Below are positions 1-6,605 of a stretch of DNA of 64,000 nucleotides, piece by piece. Numbering within the stretch: the stretch's first letter is position 1; every line of letters starts with the position of its first letter. Position numbers and translations under genes: made by a program. Under the pieces are notes generated by a model. It was not told the origin of the DNA. It saw only the letters and a list, made by a program, of their open reading frames with translations, and searched no databases. The stretch comes from Fluviibacter sp964498255 (GTDB lineage Bacteria > Pseudomonadota > Gammaproteobacteria > Burkholderiales > Rhodocyclaceae): positions 1-64,000 of the forward strand of contig CAZCGW010000007.1 of NCBI GenBank assembly GCA_964498255.1. Direction: 5' to 3'.

Positions 1-53
1 TCCTCAGCCGCTTAACCGGTCAATCAACGTTGCACTTCGAATTTGAATCTACG

Positions 54-84
54 TTGGTTATGTACTGGACAATTGGGGGATAAT
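54..84 (+). promoter_or_regulatory. possible sigma-70 promoter for the small gene and S58 peptidase
   Basis: A TTGGTT box (54-59) and a GATAAT box (79-84) are separated by 19 bp, slightly longer than optimal. They lie 36 bp before a small gene. A CCCC-AAAAA-GGGG hairpin (94-106) follows. The bases before position 54 are at the window edge and show no identifiable gene. Confidence 0.3.
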
Positions 85-119
85 CATCTCAGACCCCAAA
101 AAGGGGCGTGGAGTGAGAC

Positions 120-296
120 ATGCAATTTAAAATAGAAATCCGGGTACCCGCGACTGGCGAGTGGGTGTTTCTGGAAATGGTTGAAGAGACCATTGAAGCC
201 ATCGCCAATTACGCACGTTTGCTAAAGCAGGTGTACCCGGAGTATCGTGTGCGCGCACTAGATGCAATCACCATGAAAGCCATCGTAATGGTTTAG
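120..296 (+). CDS. small hypothetical protein (58 aa)
   Basis: I do not recognise this protein. It has 58 residues, begins MQFKIEIRVPATGEWVFLEM and has no signal peptide or cysteine. The pattern is an N-terminal beta-type stretch, then a helix-forming middle (VEETIEAIANYARLLK), then a hydrophobic end (MKAIVMV), which suggests a small folded cytoplasmic domain. An SD-like GGAGTG sits just before the ATG. It lies 19 bp upstream of the S58 peptidase on the same strand, so the two are probably co-transcribed. It could be a minor reading frame, but the start context and tight spacing favour a real gene. Confidence 0.55.
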   Translation: MQFKIEIRVPATGEWVFLEMVEETIEAIANYARLLKQVYPEYRVRALDAITMKAIVMV

Positions 297-315
297 CCGG
301 GAGCTGCTGCAGTTC

Positions 316-1332
316 ATGAAACAGGCGTCAATAACTGATCTGGCCGGTATTCGTATCGGCCATTTTACTGATGCGCGACGCCCGACTGGCTGTACGGTTG
401 TCCTTTGTCCTGATGGCGTTGTTGGCGGGGTTGCGGTTGTTGGTGCTGCGCCAGGTACGCGAGAAACCGATCTCCTGAACCCGACCAGCACGGTTAACGA
501 AGTTCACGCTATTGTACTGAGTGGTGGCAGCGCATTTGGCCTGGATAGCGCTAGCGGGGTCATGCGCTGGCTACACGAACACCACTACGGCCTTCAGGTT
601 GGCCCCGTGCGGGTACCTATTGTTCCGGGGGCTGTTTTGTTTGACCTGCTGGTTGATGATTTTTCACAACCGGCCGGCTCTGGCATTACGCCCGATGCTC
701 ATGCCGGATATGCAGCTTGTGTCGATGCTATACAAAACCCTGCTTCAGCATTGGCTCAAGGCAATATCGGCGCTGGCGCCGGGGCAACTGTCGGCAAATT
801 GAACGGGCCGGAATGCGCTATGCGCGGCGGCCTGGGCTGGGCAGCGCTTAACGTGAATGGCACGACTGTCGCGGCTATCATTGCCTGCAATGCCGTTGGC
901 GATGTCGTTGACCCGCACACAGGCAACATACTAGCCGGCGCTCGCACGATGCCAGAATCCCTGGACTGCATCAATGCCGTCGAGGCCGAGCTCAATGGGC
1001 TTTCTACCAATGGCCTACACGCCGGTAGCAATACCACGATTGGCGTGATCATCACGGACGCCACCTTGACCAAGGCACAAGCACAACGACTGGCACAAGT
1101 CGGCCACGATGGCTTGGCACGCACCATCCGGCCGGTTCACACAGCCATGGATGGTGACACCCTCTTTGCATTAGCCACCGGCAAAAACCCAGCGACTATC
1201 GATGTGATGCAGCTCGCCACGGCGGCGGCGGAGGTGACGGCGATGGCGGTCATCAATGCCATCCGGCATGCCACCAGCTTGCGAATGGGTAACACCTGGT
1301 TTCCGGCATGCGAATCACGCACAACCCGCTGA
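316..1332 (+). CDS. S58 (DmpA/NylC-type) N-terminal-nucleophile peptidase
   Basis: This 338-residue protein matches the P1/S58 family (L-aminopeptidase/D-esterase DmpA, 6-aminohexanoate oligomer hydrolase NylC). These enzymes cleave their own chain to expose a catalytic N-terminal Ser or Thr. Visible family signatures are VLSGGSAFGLDSASGVMRWL (residues 67-86), the Gly-rich NIGAGAGATVGK (150-161) and SNTTIGVIITDA (238-249). The Asn239-Thr240 pair in the last motif sits where NylC-type members self-cleave, so Thr240 is the inferred nucleophile. There is no signal peptide, so it should act in the cytoplasm. The substrate cannot be told from sequence. The neighbours (small unknown upstream, convergent fccB downstream) give no pathway clue. 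Confidence 0.88.
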   Translation: MKQASITDLAGIRIGHFTDARRPTGCTVVLCPDGVVGGVAVVGAAPGTRETDLLNPTSTVNEVHAIVLSGGSAFGLDSASGVMRWLHEHHYGLQVGPVRVPIVPGAVLFDLLVDDFSQPAGSGITPDAHAGYAACVDAIQNPASALAQGNIGAGAGATVGKLNGPECAMRGGLGWAALNVNGTTVAAIIACNAVGDVVDPHTGNILAGARTMPESLDCINAVEAELNGLSTNGLHAGSNTTIGVIITDATLTKAQAQRLAQVGHDGLARTIRPVHTAMDGDTLFALATGKNPATIDVMQLATAAAEVTAMAVINAIRHATSLRMGNTWFPACESRTTR

Positions 1333-1340
1333 GGTTGTGC
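1319..1340 (+). terminator. stem-loop between convergent S58 peptidase and fccB genes
   Basis: A perfect 8-bp inverted repeat GCACAACC / GGTTGTGC encloses a 6-base loop and overlaps the peptidase stop codon. There is no T-run on either side, so it is at best a weak or factor-assisted bidirectional terminator. Confidence 0.4.
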
Positions 1341-1358
1341 GCATACGCCATCCAAAAA

Positions 1359-2651
1359 TCAAGTCAGCGTATCTGCCCAGATCTGAATTGCCCAGCCGTG
1401 GGCGTACCGTCCCTCTTCAAGTGACGGACCACTCGAAACACCCCCGCTACCTTCAACGATCAATGGCGCCTGCTTTTCAGGGTTGTAGCGGTGTACCGAC
1501 GCCACGTGAACGCCCTGTTTGTTGTCCAACATCGAATAACAGGTATTAGCCATCAGCATTGGCTTAGGCTCGCGGCCCGAGAAGATTTCGACCAGTGCTG
1601 CCGCCACTGCTTTGCCATGCTGGTTAGCCATATGGCCCGATTTAGGCATCTGGGGTGCAGCAAACACCGCATCACCCAGCACATGCACCTGCGGCACCAC
1701 TGTCGACTCGAGCGAGATCCAGTTCACGCCCGCCCAGCGATCGTTCACATTCACCAGACCGATCTGCCGTGCCACTTCACCCGCTCGCATCGGCGGAATA
1801 ATGTTTAGAACATCCCCTTTGAAGGTATCCCCGATTTCACTAGTCACCGTTCTTGTAGCAGCATCCAGACCGACAACGTTCCAGTTTGGACGGTAGTCGA
1901 TCATGCCCGAATACTCTGAGTTCCAAGCCGCCTGGAAAAGTTTGCCCTTGGACACAATGCCGTCGTTTGCATCCAAAACCACAATGCGCGACTTGGGTTT
2001 GTTTTGCTTGAAATACCAGGCCACCTGACAAACACGCTCGTAAGGACCTGGCGGACAGCGATAGGGGGCTTTAGGAATCGACAACACAAACACGCCGCCA
2101 TCCGGCATGGCTTCCAGTTGCTGACGCAAAGCCAATGTTTGCGGGCCAGCCTTCCACGCGTGCAGAACCGTTTTCTGGGCAGCCGCGTCGTAGCCTTCGA
2201 TCTGGTCGAACATGAAATCGATACCCGGTGCCACAACCAGGCGATCATAGCTGTAAGCAGCCCCCGTATCGGTACGTACAATCTTCTTCTGGACATCAAC
2301 GCCGGTTACGCTGGCGCGCACCAGTTTAATGCCCCAGTTCTTGCGCAGGCCCTCATAACTATGCACCAGCGTTTGATAGTCGCGGTTACCCCCAAGCACT
2401 TCGTTCGAAGTCGGGCACGAAATAAACTCGGCATTACGTTCAATGAGCGTAACTTCAATTCCCTTGTCACTCCACTTGCGCAGATACTTGGCGGCTGTGG
2501 CCCCGGCAAAACCAGCACCAATAATCACCACCTTACCGCGTGGCTGCTTGGTAGCTTTGGCAGCTTCAGCCATACCAGGCACCATAAGCACCGTCGAGGA
2601 AGCCCCTAGTCCCTGCAGCAGGCGGCGGCGGCTTTCGTTAAATCGCGTCAT
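1359..2651 (-). CDS. fccB: sulfide dehydrogenase flavoprotein subunit (flavocytochrome c)
   Basis: This is the 430-residue FAD subunit of flavocytochrome c sulfide dehydrogenase, which oxidises sulfide in the periplasm and passes electrons to the c-type haem subunit. It opens with a Tat-type signal (SRRRLLQGLGASSTVLMVPG, residues 8-27), fitting export of a folded flavoprotein. A dinucleotide-binding GAGFAG follows at 45-50. Cysteines in PYRCPPGPYE and in ANTCYS are at places where this family has its redox-active pair. It is 10 bp downstream of the cytochrome gene on the same strand, forming the usual fccA-fccB order. Related sulfide:quinone reductases lack the Tat signal and the cytochrome partner, so FccB is the better call. 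Confidence 0.9.
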   Translation of the reverse strand: MTRFNESRRRLLQGLGASSTVLMVPGMAEAAKATKQPRGKVVIIGAGFAGATAAKYLRKWSDKGIEVTLIERNAEFISCPTSNEVLGGNRDYQTLVHSYEGLRKNWGIKLVRASVTGVDVQKKIVRTDTGAAYSYDRLVVAPGIDFMFDQIEGYDAAAQKTVLHAWKAGPQTLALRQQLEAMPDGGVFVLSIPKAPYRCPPGPYERVCQVAWYFKQNKPKSRIVVLDANDGIVSKGKLFQAAWNSEYSGMIDYRPNWNVVGLDAATRTVTSEIGDTFKGDVLNIIPPMRAGEVARQIGLVNVNDRWAGVNWISLESTVVPQVHVLGDAVFAAPQMPKSGHMANQHGKAVAAALVEIFSGREPKPMLMANTCYSMLDNKQGVHVASVHRYNPEKQAPLIVEGSGGVSSGPSLEEGRYAHGWAIQIWADTLT

Positions 2652-2661
2652 GATCGCCCCC

Positions 2662-2976
2662 TTATTTCACGTTCGAGAAGTAATCGGCCAGCTGCACGAA
2701 CTCTTCATCCGTATAGCCCTTCGATAACTGCGGCATGATTGTCCCCGAGCGGGTTCCCGCCTTGTAGGCACGAAGTGTCTCGAGAATAAATTCGCGCTCC
2801 TGCCCGGCTAGTTTTGGCATGATCGGCGTCACAGACTTGCCATCTGTTCCATGGCAGTTGGCACAGTTAGCCGCAAAATATGGAGGGGTCGATGTACTCG
2901 CCGCCAAGGCTTGGCCAAATGCAAATAATGTGCCCGCCAAAATAGATGCTGTAATCAGAATCGTCCGCTTCATCAT
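2662..2976 (-). CDS. fccA: sulfide dehydrogenase cytochrome c subunit (single haem)
   Basis: This is a small class I cytochrome c with a cleavable signal peptide (MKRTILITASILAGTLFAFG then QALA) and one haem site, CANCH. Two Met-containing loops (IMPKLAGQ and IMPQLSKG) are candidates for the axial Met ligand. It is the haem partner of FccB and should accept electrons from the flavin in the periplasm. The protein is about 104 residues, the monohaem form rather than the dihaem form known from purple sulfur bacteria. AGGAGA lies 4 bp before a double ATG. The second ATG, at 2973, is equally possible, and upstream in-frame starts lack such a site. Confidence 0.9.
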   Translation of the reverse strand: MMKRTILITASILAGTLFAFGQALAASTSTPPYFAANCANCHGTDGKSVTPIMPKLAGQEREFILETLRAYKAGTRSGTIMPQLSKGYTDEEFVQLADYFSNVK

Positions 2977-3015
2977 GCGATCTCCTGCAGAGGTATTCCG
3001 CAAAGTCTAGCGCGG

Positions 3016-3064
3016 CCTTCCGAAGGGTCAACTATTTTTAATGCATATCCTTCTAACCAGAAGG
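3016..3064. repeat. two CCTTC/GAAGG inverted repeats upstream of fccAB
   Basis: CCTTC-C-GAAGG (3016-3026) and CCTTCT-AACC-AGAAGG (3049-3064) share the same half-site, spaced 33 bp start to start. They lie in the divergent gap between fccA and the small Cys-rich gene. This arrangement suits a dimeric regulator, but RNA hairpins are equally possible. Confidence 0.4.
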
Positions 3065-3120
3065 CATGAGCATTCAACAAGCGTAGGATAAAGACGTCTA
3101 TCACTATGCAGGAGCGAATT

Positions 3121-3330
3121 ATGGGCGGTATTGATATTTCGGTTGCCCGTTGTGAAACAGCCGGAGAAATGGTTCTTACAGATCAGACACAACACCAGTG
3201 CGCTTTGGAGCATCACTGCCCTAAAGGTACCAAATGTCCGTTAGATGGTTGCTTTGCCGTGCACTCGGGTGTTGCAGAAGATCACCCGGAATGCCACATC
3301 AAGAAGCCGCATTCGAAATCCGGGCGTTAA
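3121..3330 (+). CDS. small Cys/His-rich hypothetical protein (69 aa)
   Basis: I do not recognise this 69-residue protein. It has six cysteines (11, 27, 33, 39, 44, 58) and seven histidines (25, 31, 32, 48, 55, 59, 64) and no signal peptide, a composition typical of a small metal-binding or zinc-ribbon-like protein. The ATG at 3121 is chosen because CAGGAG lies 7 bp upstream. An ATG at 3106 would start before that site. The gene diverges from fccAB, and its last 32 bp overlap the 3' end of the carboxylesterase gene on the other strand. Function is unknown. A redox or metal role near sulfide oxidation genes is only a guess. Confidence 0.6.
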   Translation: MGGIDISVARCETAGEMVLTDQTQHQCALEHHCPKGTKCPLDGCFAVHSGVAEDHPECHIKKPHSKSGR

Positions 3331-3967
3331 TCCAGGCGCCAATGGCCTGAATCTCTGGCAAACAGACCTCGTGACCCATCGGGTAAGTCTGCCAGTCATA
3401 GACGTAGCCTAATTCTTCGATGGTATTTCTGGCAATTTCGCCCAGTTTGAGCGAGACCACATCGTCATGCGTGCCGTGTGCAATAAACAGTGGCGTATCC
3501 CAGCTTGCCTTAGTGGCCAACTGCACGGCCTGAGCCGGGCTGGGAATATACGTCGATAGGGCAATAATCCCGGCGAGCGCTTCGGTGTATGACAAGCCCG
3601 TCAAATACGCTACCGCGCCGCCTTGGGAAAAGCCCGCCAGAAAGATGTGATTCGCCGGTATACCACGAGCGACTTCACGCTCGATTAACCCGGCGATGGT
3701 ATCTCGCGATGCCAGCAATCCTGCTTCATCGATTTCCCGACTGTCTGGTGCCAACGAGATAATGTCGTACCAGGCGGGCATGACAAAGCCGCCATTACAG
3801 GTAACGGGAATCTGCGGTGCATTGGGAAAAACAAAACGTACCGGAACAGAAGGGTTCAGCCCCAGGTACGGTACGATCGGCTCGAAATCACTGCCATCCG
3901 CGCCCAAGCCGTGCATCCATATCACGGCATACCTGGGCGCCGAGCCTGTTTCAAGCTCGATCATCAA
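3299..3967 (-). CDS. carboxylesterase/phospholipase family alpha/beta hydrolase
   Basis: This 222-residue alpha/beta hydrolase belongs to the carboxylesterase/lysophospholipase group (EstB and acyl-protein thioesterase type). It has the early VIWMHGLGADGSDFEPIV oxyanion region, the nucleophile elbow GFSQGGA, a late Asp region (AHGTHDDVVSLKLG) and the catalytic His in YPMGHEVCLPE. The length is normal for the family. It should hydrolyse short-chain esters or lysophospholipids in the cytoplasm. It follows infA by 9 bp on the same strand and is probably read through from it. Its 3' end overlaps the convergent small Cys-rich gene by 32 bp. Confidence 0.88.
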   Translation of the reverse strand: MMIELETGSAPRYAVIWMHGLGADGSDFEPIVPYLGLNPSVPVRFVFPNAPQIPVTCNGGFVMPAWYDIISLAPDSREIDEAGLLASRDTIAGLIEREVARGIPANHIFLAGFSQGGAVAYLTGLSYTEALAGIIALSTYIPSPAQAVQLATKASWDTPLFIAHGTHDDVVSLKLGEIARNTIEELGYVYDWQTYPMGHEVCLPEIQAIGAWINARISNAAS

Positions 3968-3976
3968 ACAGACCGA

Positions 3977-4237
3977 TTAACGACGACGCGGTGGCGGCGG
4001 CGCTCCGGCACCACGACCTTCGATATGGCGGAAGGTAATACGACCCTTGGTCAAATCATACGGCGACAGCTCTAGCGTGACTTTATCGCCCGCCAGAATG
4101 CGGATGTGGTGCTTACGCATCTTGCCTGCGGTGTACGCGACGATCGAGTGACCGTTTTCCAACTCAACAAGAAAACGGGAATCCGGCAGGACTTCCTGCA
4201 CAACACCATTCATTTCAATTAGTTCTTCTTTTGCCAA
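3977..4237 (-). CDS. infA: translation initiation factor IF-1 (extended, second-type)
   Basis: IF-1 binds the 30S A site with IF-2 and IF-3 during initiation. The OB-fold core is clear (EELIEMNGVVQEVLPDSR, then MRKHHIRILAGDKVTLELSP and DLTKGRITFRH). Unlike the 72-residue form in ribosomal protein operons, this one has a basic, Pro-rich tail (GAGAPPPPRRR), giving about 86 residues as in the extra IF-1 of Burkholderia-type bacteria. I chose the TTG at 4237 because the family begins with an AKEEL-type sequence and AGGAG lies 7 bp upstream. The ATG at 4255 would add NQEPA residues that include the SD itself. It is divergent from crcB. Confidence 0.9.
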   Translation of the reverse strand: MAKEELIEMNGVVQEVLPDSRFLVELENGHSIVAYTAGKMRKHHIRILAGDKVTLELSPYDLTKGRITFRHIEGRGAGAPPPPRRR

Positions 4238-4376
4238 TGCGGGCTCCTGGTTCATTTTGGCGCAGGGCACATGATCCTGTAGTTTGAGCCTCAGGTCAAA
4301 CGGCTGGGCTTTGTATCCGGCCGGTCCTAGCATATGATTAACTACTATTTGCCCTAAAACGACCCGCAAACATCTC

Positions 4377-4760
4377 ATGCTGAACGCCGTACTAGCTATT
4401 TCCGTTGGATCCGCAGTCGGCGCTCTTTCGCGTTGGCAGCTAGGACTCCGTCTGAACCAACTGTTTCCCACCCTGCCGCCGGGAACGCTGGTTGCCAATA
4501 TTATTGGCGGCTACATCATTGGTTTGGCTATCGCTTTCTTCAGTCAAAACAATGAAATAGCCCCCGAATGGCGATTGTTAATCATTACCGGGTTTTGCGG
4601 CGGCCTCACGACTTTCTCAACATTTTCTGCCGAGGTTGTCACCCTGATTCAGGAGGGACGCTTTGGCTGGGCTTCTGCATCCATCGCCCTACACGTGGGC
4701 TGTTCTCTAATCGCAACGATCGCCGGTCTGATGACCTGGCAGCTGGCAAGGCACGTCTAG
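4377..4760 (+). CDS. crcB: fluoride ion channel CrcB/Fluc
   Basis: This 127-residue membrane protein has four hydrophobic segments and matches the CrcB/Fluc fluoride exporters, which work as antiparallel dimers in the inner membrane. Family motifs are GALSRWQLG (N-terminal), GTLVANIIGGYIIGL and GFCGGLTTFSTFSAE in the pore-lining region. The length is normal. The next gene, a DUF190 protein, starts 10 bp later and often accompanies crcB. I looked for a fluoride riboswitch in the 4238-4376 gap and did not find its conserved blocks. Confidence 0.93.
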   Translation: MLNAVLAISVGSAVGALSRWQLGLRLNQLFPTLPPGTLVANIIGGYIIGLAIAFFSQNNEIAPEWRLLIITGFCGGLTTFSTFSAEVVTLIQEGRFGWASASIALHVGCSLIATIAGLMTWQLARHV

Positions 4761-4769
4761 GAGCCCATT

Positions 4770-5084
4770 ATGAACGGTTATCAGATTAACTTTTACACCC
4801 TGCAGAATCGCAAACACCAGGATCAACCTATTGCCGAATGGCTCCTGGAAAAGGCTCAAGTCATGGGCATACGTGGTGCAACGGTTATCCACGGCGACGA
4901 GAGCTTTGGTAGCGATCGGCGCATCCACGCTGCACGTTTCTTTGAGCAGGCCGAACAGCCTGTGCTGGTGGTGATGGTTGTGACTGAAACGGAATCAAAC
5001 GCCCTCTTTGATCTGATTCAAAGTAGTGGCATTAAAATCTTCTATACAAAAACGCCCGTCGAATTTGGCGTGATTGGCGACTAA
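4770..5084 (+). CDS. DUF190 family protein
   Basis: This 104-residue cytoplasmic protein of the DUF190 family has a PII-like fold in known structures. The pattern includes an N-terminal strand (INFYTLQNRK), a helix (IAEWLLEKAQVMG), then GATVIHGDESFG, a typical family turn, and a strand PVLVVMVVTE. No catalytic residues are evident. It follows crcB by 10 bp with GGAG before the start and is almost certainly co-transcribed. The recurrent pairing of DUF190 with crcB suggests a role in fluoride response or channel regulation, but the biochemical role is not established. Confidence 0.85.
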   Translation: MNGYQINFYTLQNRKHQDQPIAEWLLEKAQVMGIRGATVIHGDESFGSDRRIHAARFFEQAEQPVLVVMVVTETESNALFDLIQSSGIKIFYTKTPVEFGVIGD

Positions 5085-5102
5085 GCCGCCAATGAAATAT
5101 CA

Positions 5103-5138
5103 CTGTCACATTTGTGTGAAATACTCCAATCGTTAAAT
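5103..5138 (+). promoter_or_regulatory. putative PhoB-dependent promoter of phoU-phoB-phoR
   Basis: CTGTCAC (5103-5109) matches a Pho-box half. The second half 11 bp on (GTGTGAA) is poor. TTAAAT (5133-5138) follows 12 bp after the box (ending 5120), close to the spacing typical of Pho promoters. Autoregulation of phoBR is expected, but the second half-site is weak. Confidence 0.45.
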
Positions 5139-5163
5139 AGTCTAGGCGCGGGAGTTTTTCACC

Positions 5164-5877
5164 ATGGCAGAGCACACCATCAAACAGTTTGACTTGGAAC
5201 TCGACGACCTCAAGTCGCGCGTACTTCTTATGGGCGGCATTGTCGAACAGCAAATGCGCCAGGCAATGCAAGGCCTGTACGAGGCAGATCAAACGCTTCT
5301 GGCTGCCGTTGAACAAGGCGACAGCCGTCTGGACGAAGCTGAAATCCAGCTAGATACCGCTTGTAACCAGATTATCGCCAAGCGCCAACCCACCGCTATT
5401 GATCTGCGCATCATCATCGGCGTACAAAAAACCGGCTTGGAACTTGAAAAAGCGGGTAACAAAGCCGTGAAGATCGCGCGCACCGCACGGGCGCTACATG
5501 CCAAGCACACGCTTTTTACCCCTTCGGTAGAACTCCGCCACCTGGCAGAAGACGCGCTAGACATGTTACGCAAGTCGCTGGATGCCTTCGCCCGCTCGGA
5601 TACCCTGGCGGCGACCGAGGTGCTACAAGCCGACGACCTGGTTGATGCCGAATACCGCAGCATTACCCGTCAGCTCATCACTTTTATGATGGAAGACCCG
5701 CGCACCATCTCGCTGTCGCTGGAAATTATGAACATGGCCAAGGCGATTGAGCGTGTTGCCGACCATGCGCGCGCTGTCGCAGAGAACCTGATTTACATCA
5801 CAGCCGGCATGAATGTGCGCCACTTCAGCGTTGAAGAAGTCCGCACCCATTTGCTTAGCCAACAAGATAGCCACTAA
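5164..5877 (+). CDS. phoU: phosphate signalling complex protein PhoU
   Basis: This 237-residue all-helical protein has two PhoU repeats with the acidic metal-binding patterns seen in the family (AVEQGDSRLDEAE near residues 49-61 and VLQADDLVDAEYRS in the second half). PhoU links the PstSCAB transporter to the PhoR kinase and keeps the Pho response off when phosphate is plentiful. Here it is the first gene of phoU-phoB-phoR rather than the last gene of the pst operon. GGGAG precedes the start by 8-9 bp. It is separated from phoB by 15 bp. Confidence 0.93.
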   Translation: MAEHTIKQFDLELDDLKSRVLLMGGIVEQQMRQAMQGLYEADQTLLAAVEQGDSRLDEAEIQLDTACNQIIAKRQPTAIDLRIIIGVQKTGLELEKAGNKAVKIARTARALHAKHTLFTPSVELRHLAEDALDMLRKSLDAFARSDTLAATEVLQADDLVDAEYRSITRQLITFMMEDPRTISLSLEIMNMAKAIERVADHARAVAENLIYITAGMNVRHFSVEEVRTHLLSQQDSH

Positions 5878-5892
5878 ACCAAGGGGCACAAC

Positions 5893-6585
5893 ATGGCGGC
5901 AACGATACTCGTCGTAGAAGACGATCCGTCGATTCGCGAACTCCTGGTGATCAACCTGGAAAGCAGTGGCCATCGGGTGATCGAAGCGGCATCGGCCGAA
6001 GAGGCCGAACAGCTTATTACAGCCAGCTTGCCTGATCTGATTCTTCTGGACTGGATGCTGCCGGGTCGACCTGGCCCGCAATTCGCGGCACGTCTTCGCG
6101 AATCGGAGCGCACAGCGGATGTGCCCATCATCATGCTGACGGCCAGAACCGATGAGCAGGATCGTGTCACCGGGCTGGAGATGGGTGCCGATGACTACAT
6201 GGTCAAACCCTTCTCACCGCGAGAACTCGTCGCACGCATTAAAGCCGTACTACGCCGGCGCAAACCACAACTGACCGAAGACAAAGTGGCTTTTGGCAGC
6301 ATGGTACTAGACCCGGTAACGCACCGCGTTTACGCCAACGATATCGCGGTGGTTATCGGCCCTACTGAATTTCGTCTACTCCACTTTTTTATGACGCACC
6401 CGGAACGGGTACATAGCCGTTCCCAGCTGCTCGACAAAGTGTGGGGTGACCATGTATTTGTTGAAGAGCGCACGGTCGATGTGCACATTCGCAGGTTAAG
6501 ATCTGTGCTGGAAGCCAGTGGTCACGACAGTCTTATTCAGACCGTTCGGGGCAGCGGCTATCGATTCTCGGCCACTGCTGGTTAG
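5893..6585 (+). CDS. phoB: phosphate regulon response regulator PhoB
   Basis: This 230-residue OmpR/PhoB-type regulator has a receiver domain (residues about 4-120) with the acidic pocket E9-D10-D11, phosphoacceptor D53 in LILLDWMLPG, and the conserved Lys in MVKPFSP. The C-terminal winged helix (about 130-228) ends with RTVDVHIRRLRS and RGSGYRF. Phosphorylated PhoB binds Pho boxes to activate pst and other phosphate-starvation genes. It is preceded by AAGGGG and followed 20 bp later by phoR. The PhoU-PhoB-PhoR grouping identifies it over other paralogs. Confidence 0.95.
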   Translation: MAATILVVEDDPSIRELLVINLESSGHRVIEAASAEEAEQLITASLPDLILLDWMLPGRPGPQFAARLRESERTADVPIIMLTARTDEQDRVTGLEMGADDYMVKPFSPRELVARIKAVLRRRKPQLTEDKVAFGSMVLDPVTHRVYANDIAVVIGPTEFRLLHFFMTHPERVHSRSQLLDKVWGDHVFVEERTVDVHIRRLRSVLEASGHDSLIQTVRGSGYRFSATAG

Positions 6586-6605
6586 AATCGCCCTGCCACC
6601 CCATC

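Noticed and set aside
4238..4376. Fluoride riboswitch before crcB
   Set aside because: The conserved blocks of the crcB motif RNA are not visible. The gap instead separates divergent infA and crcB.
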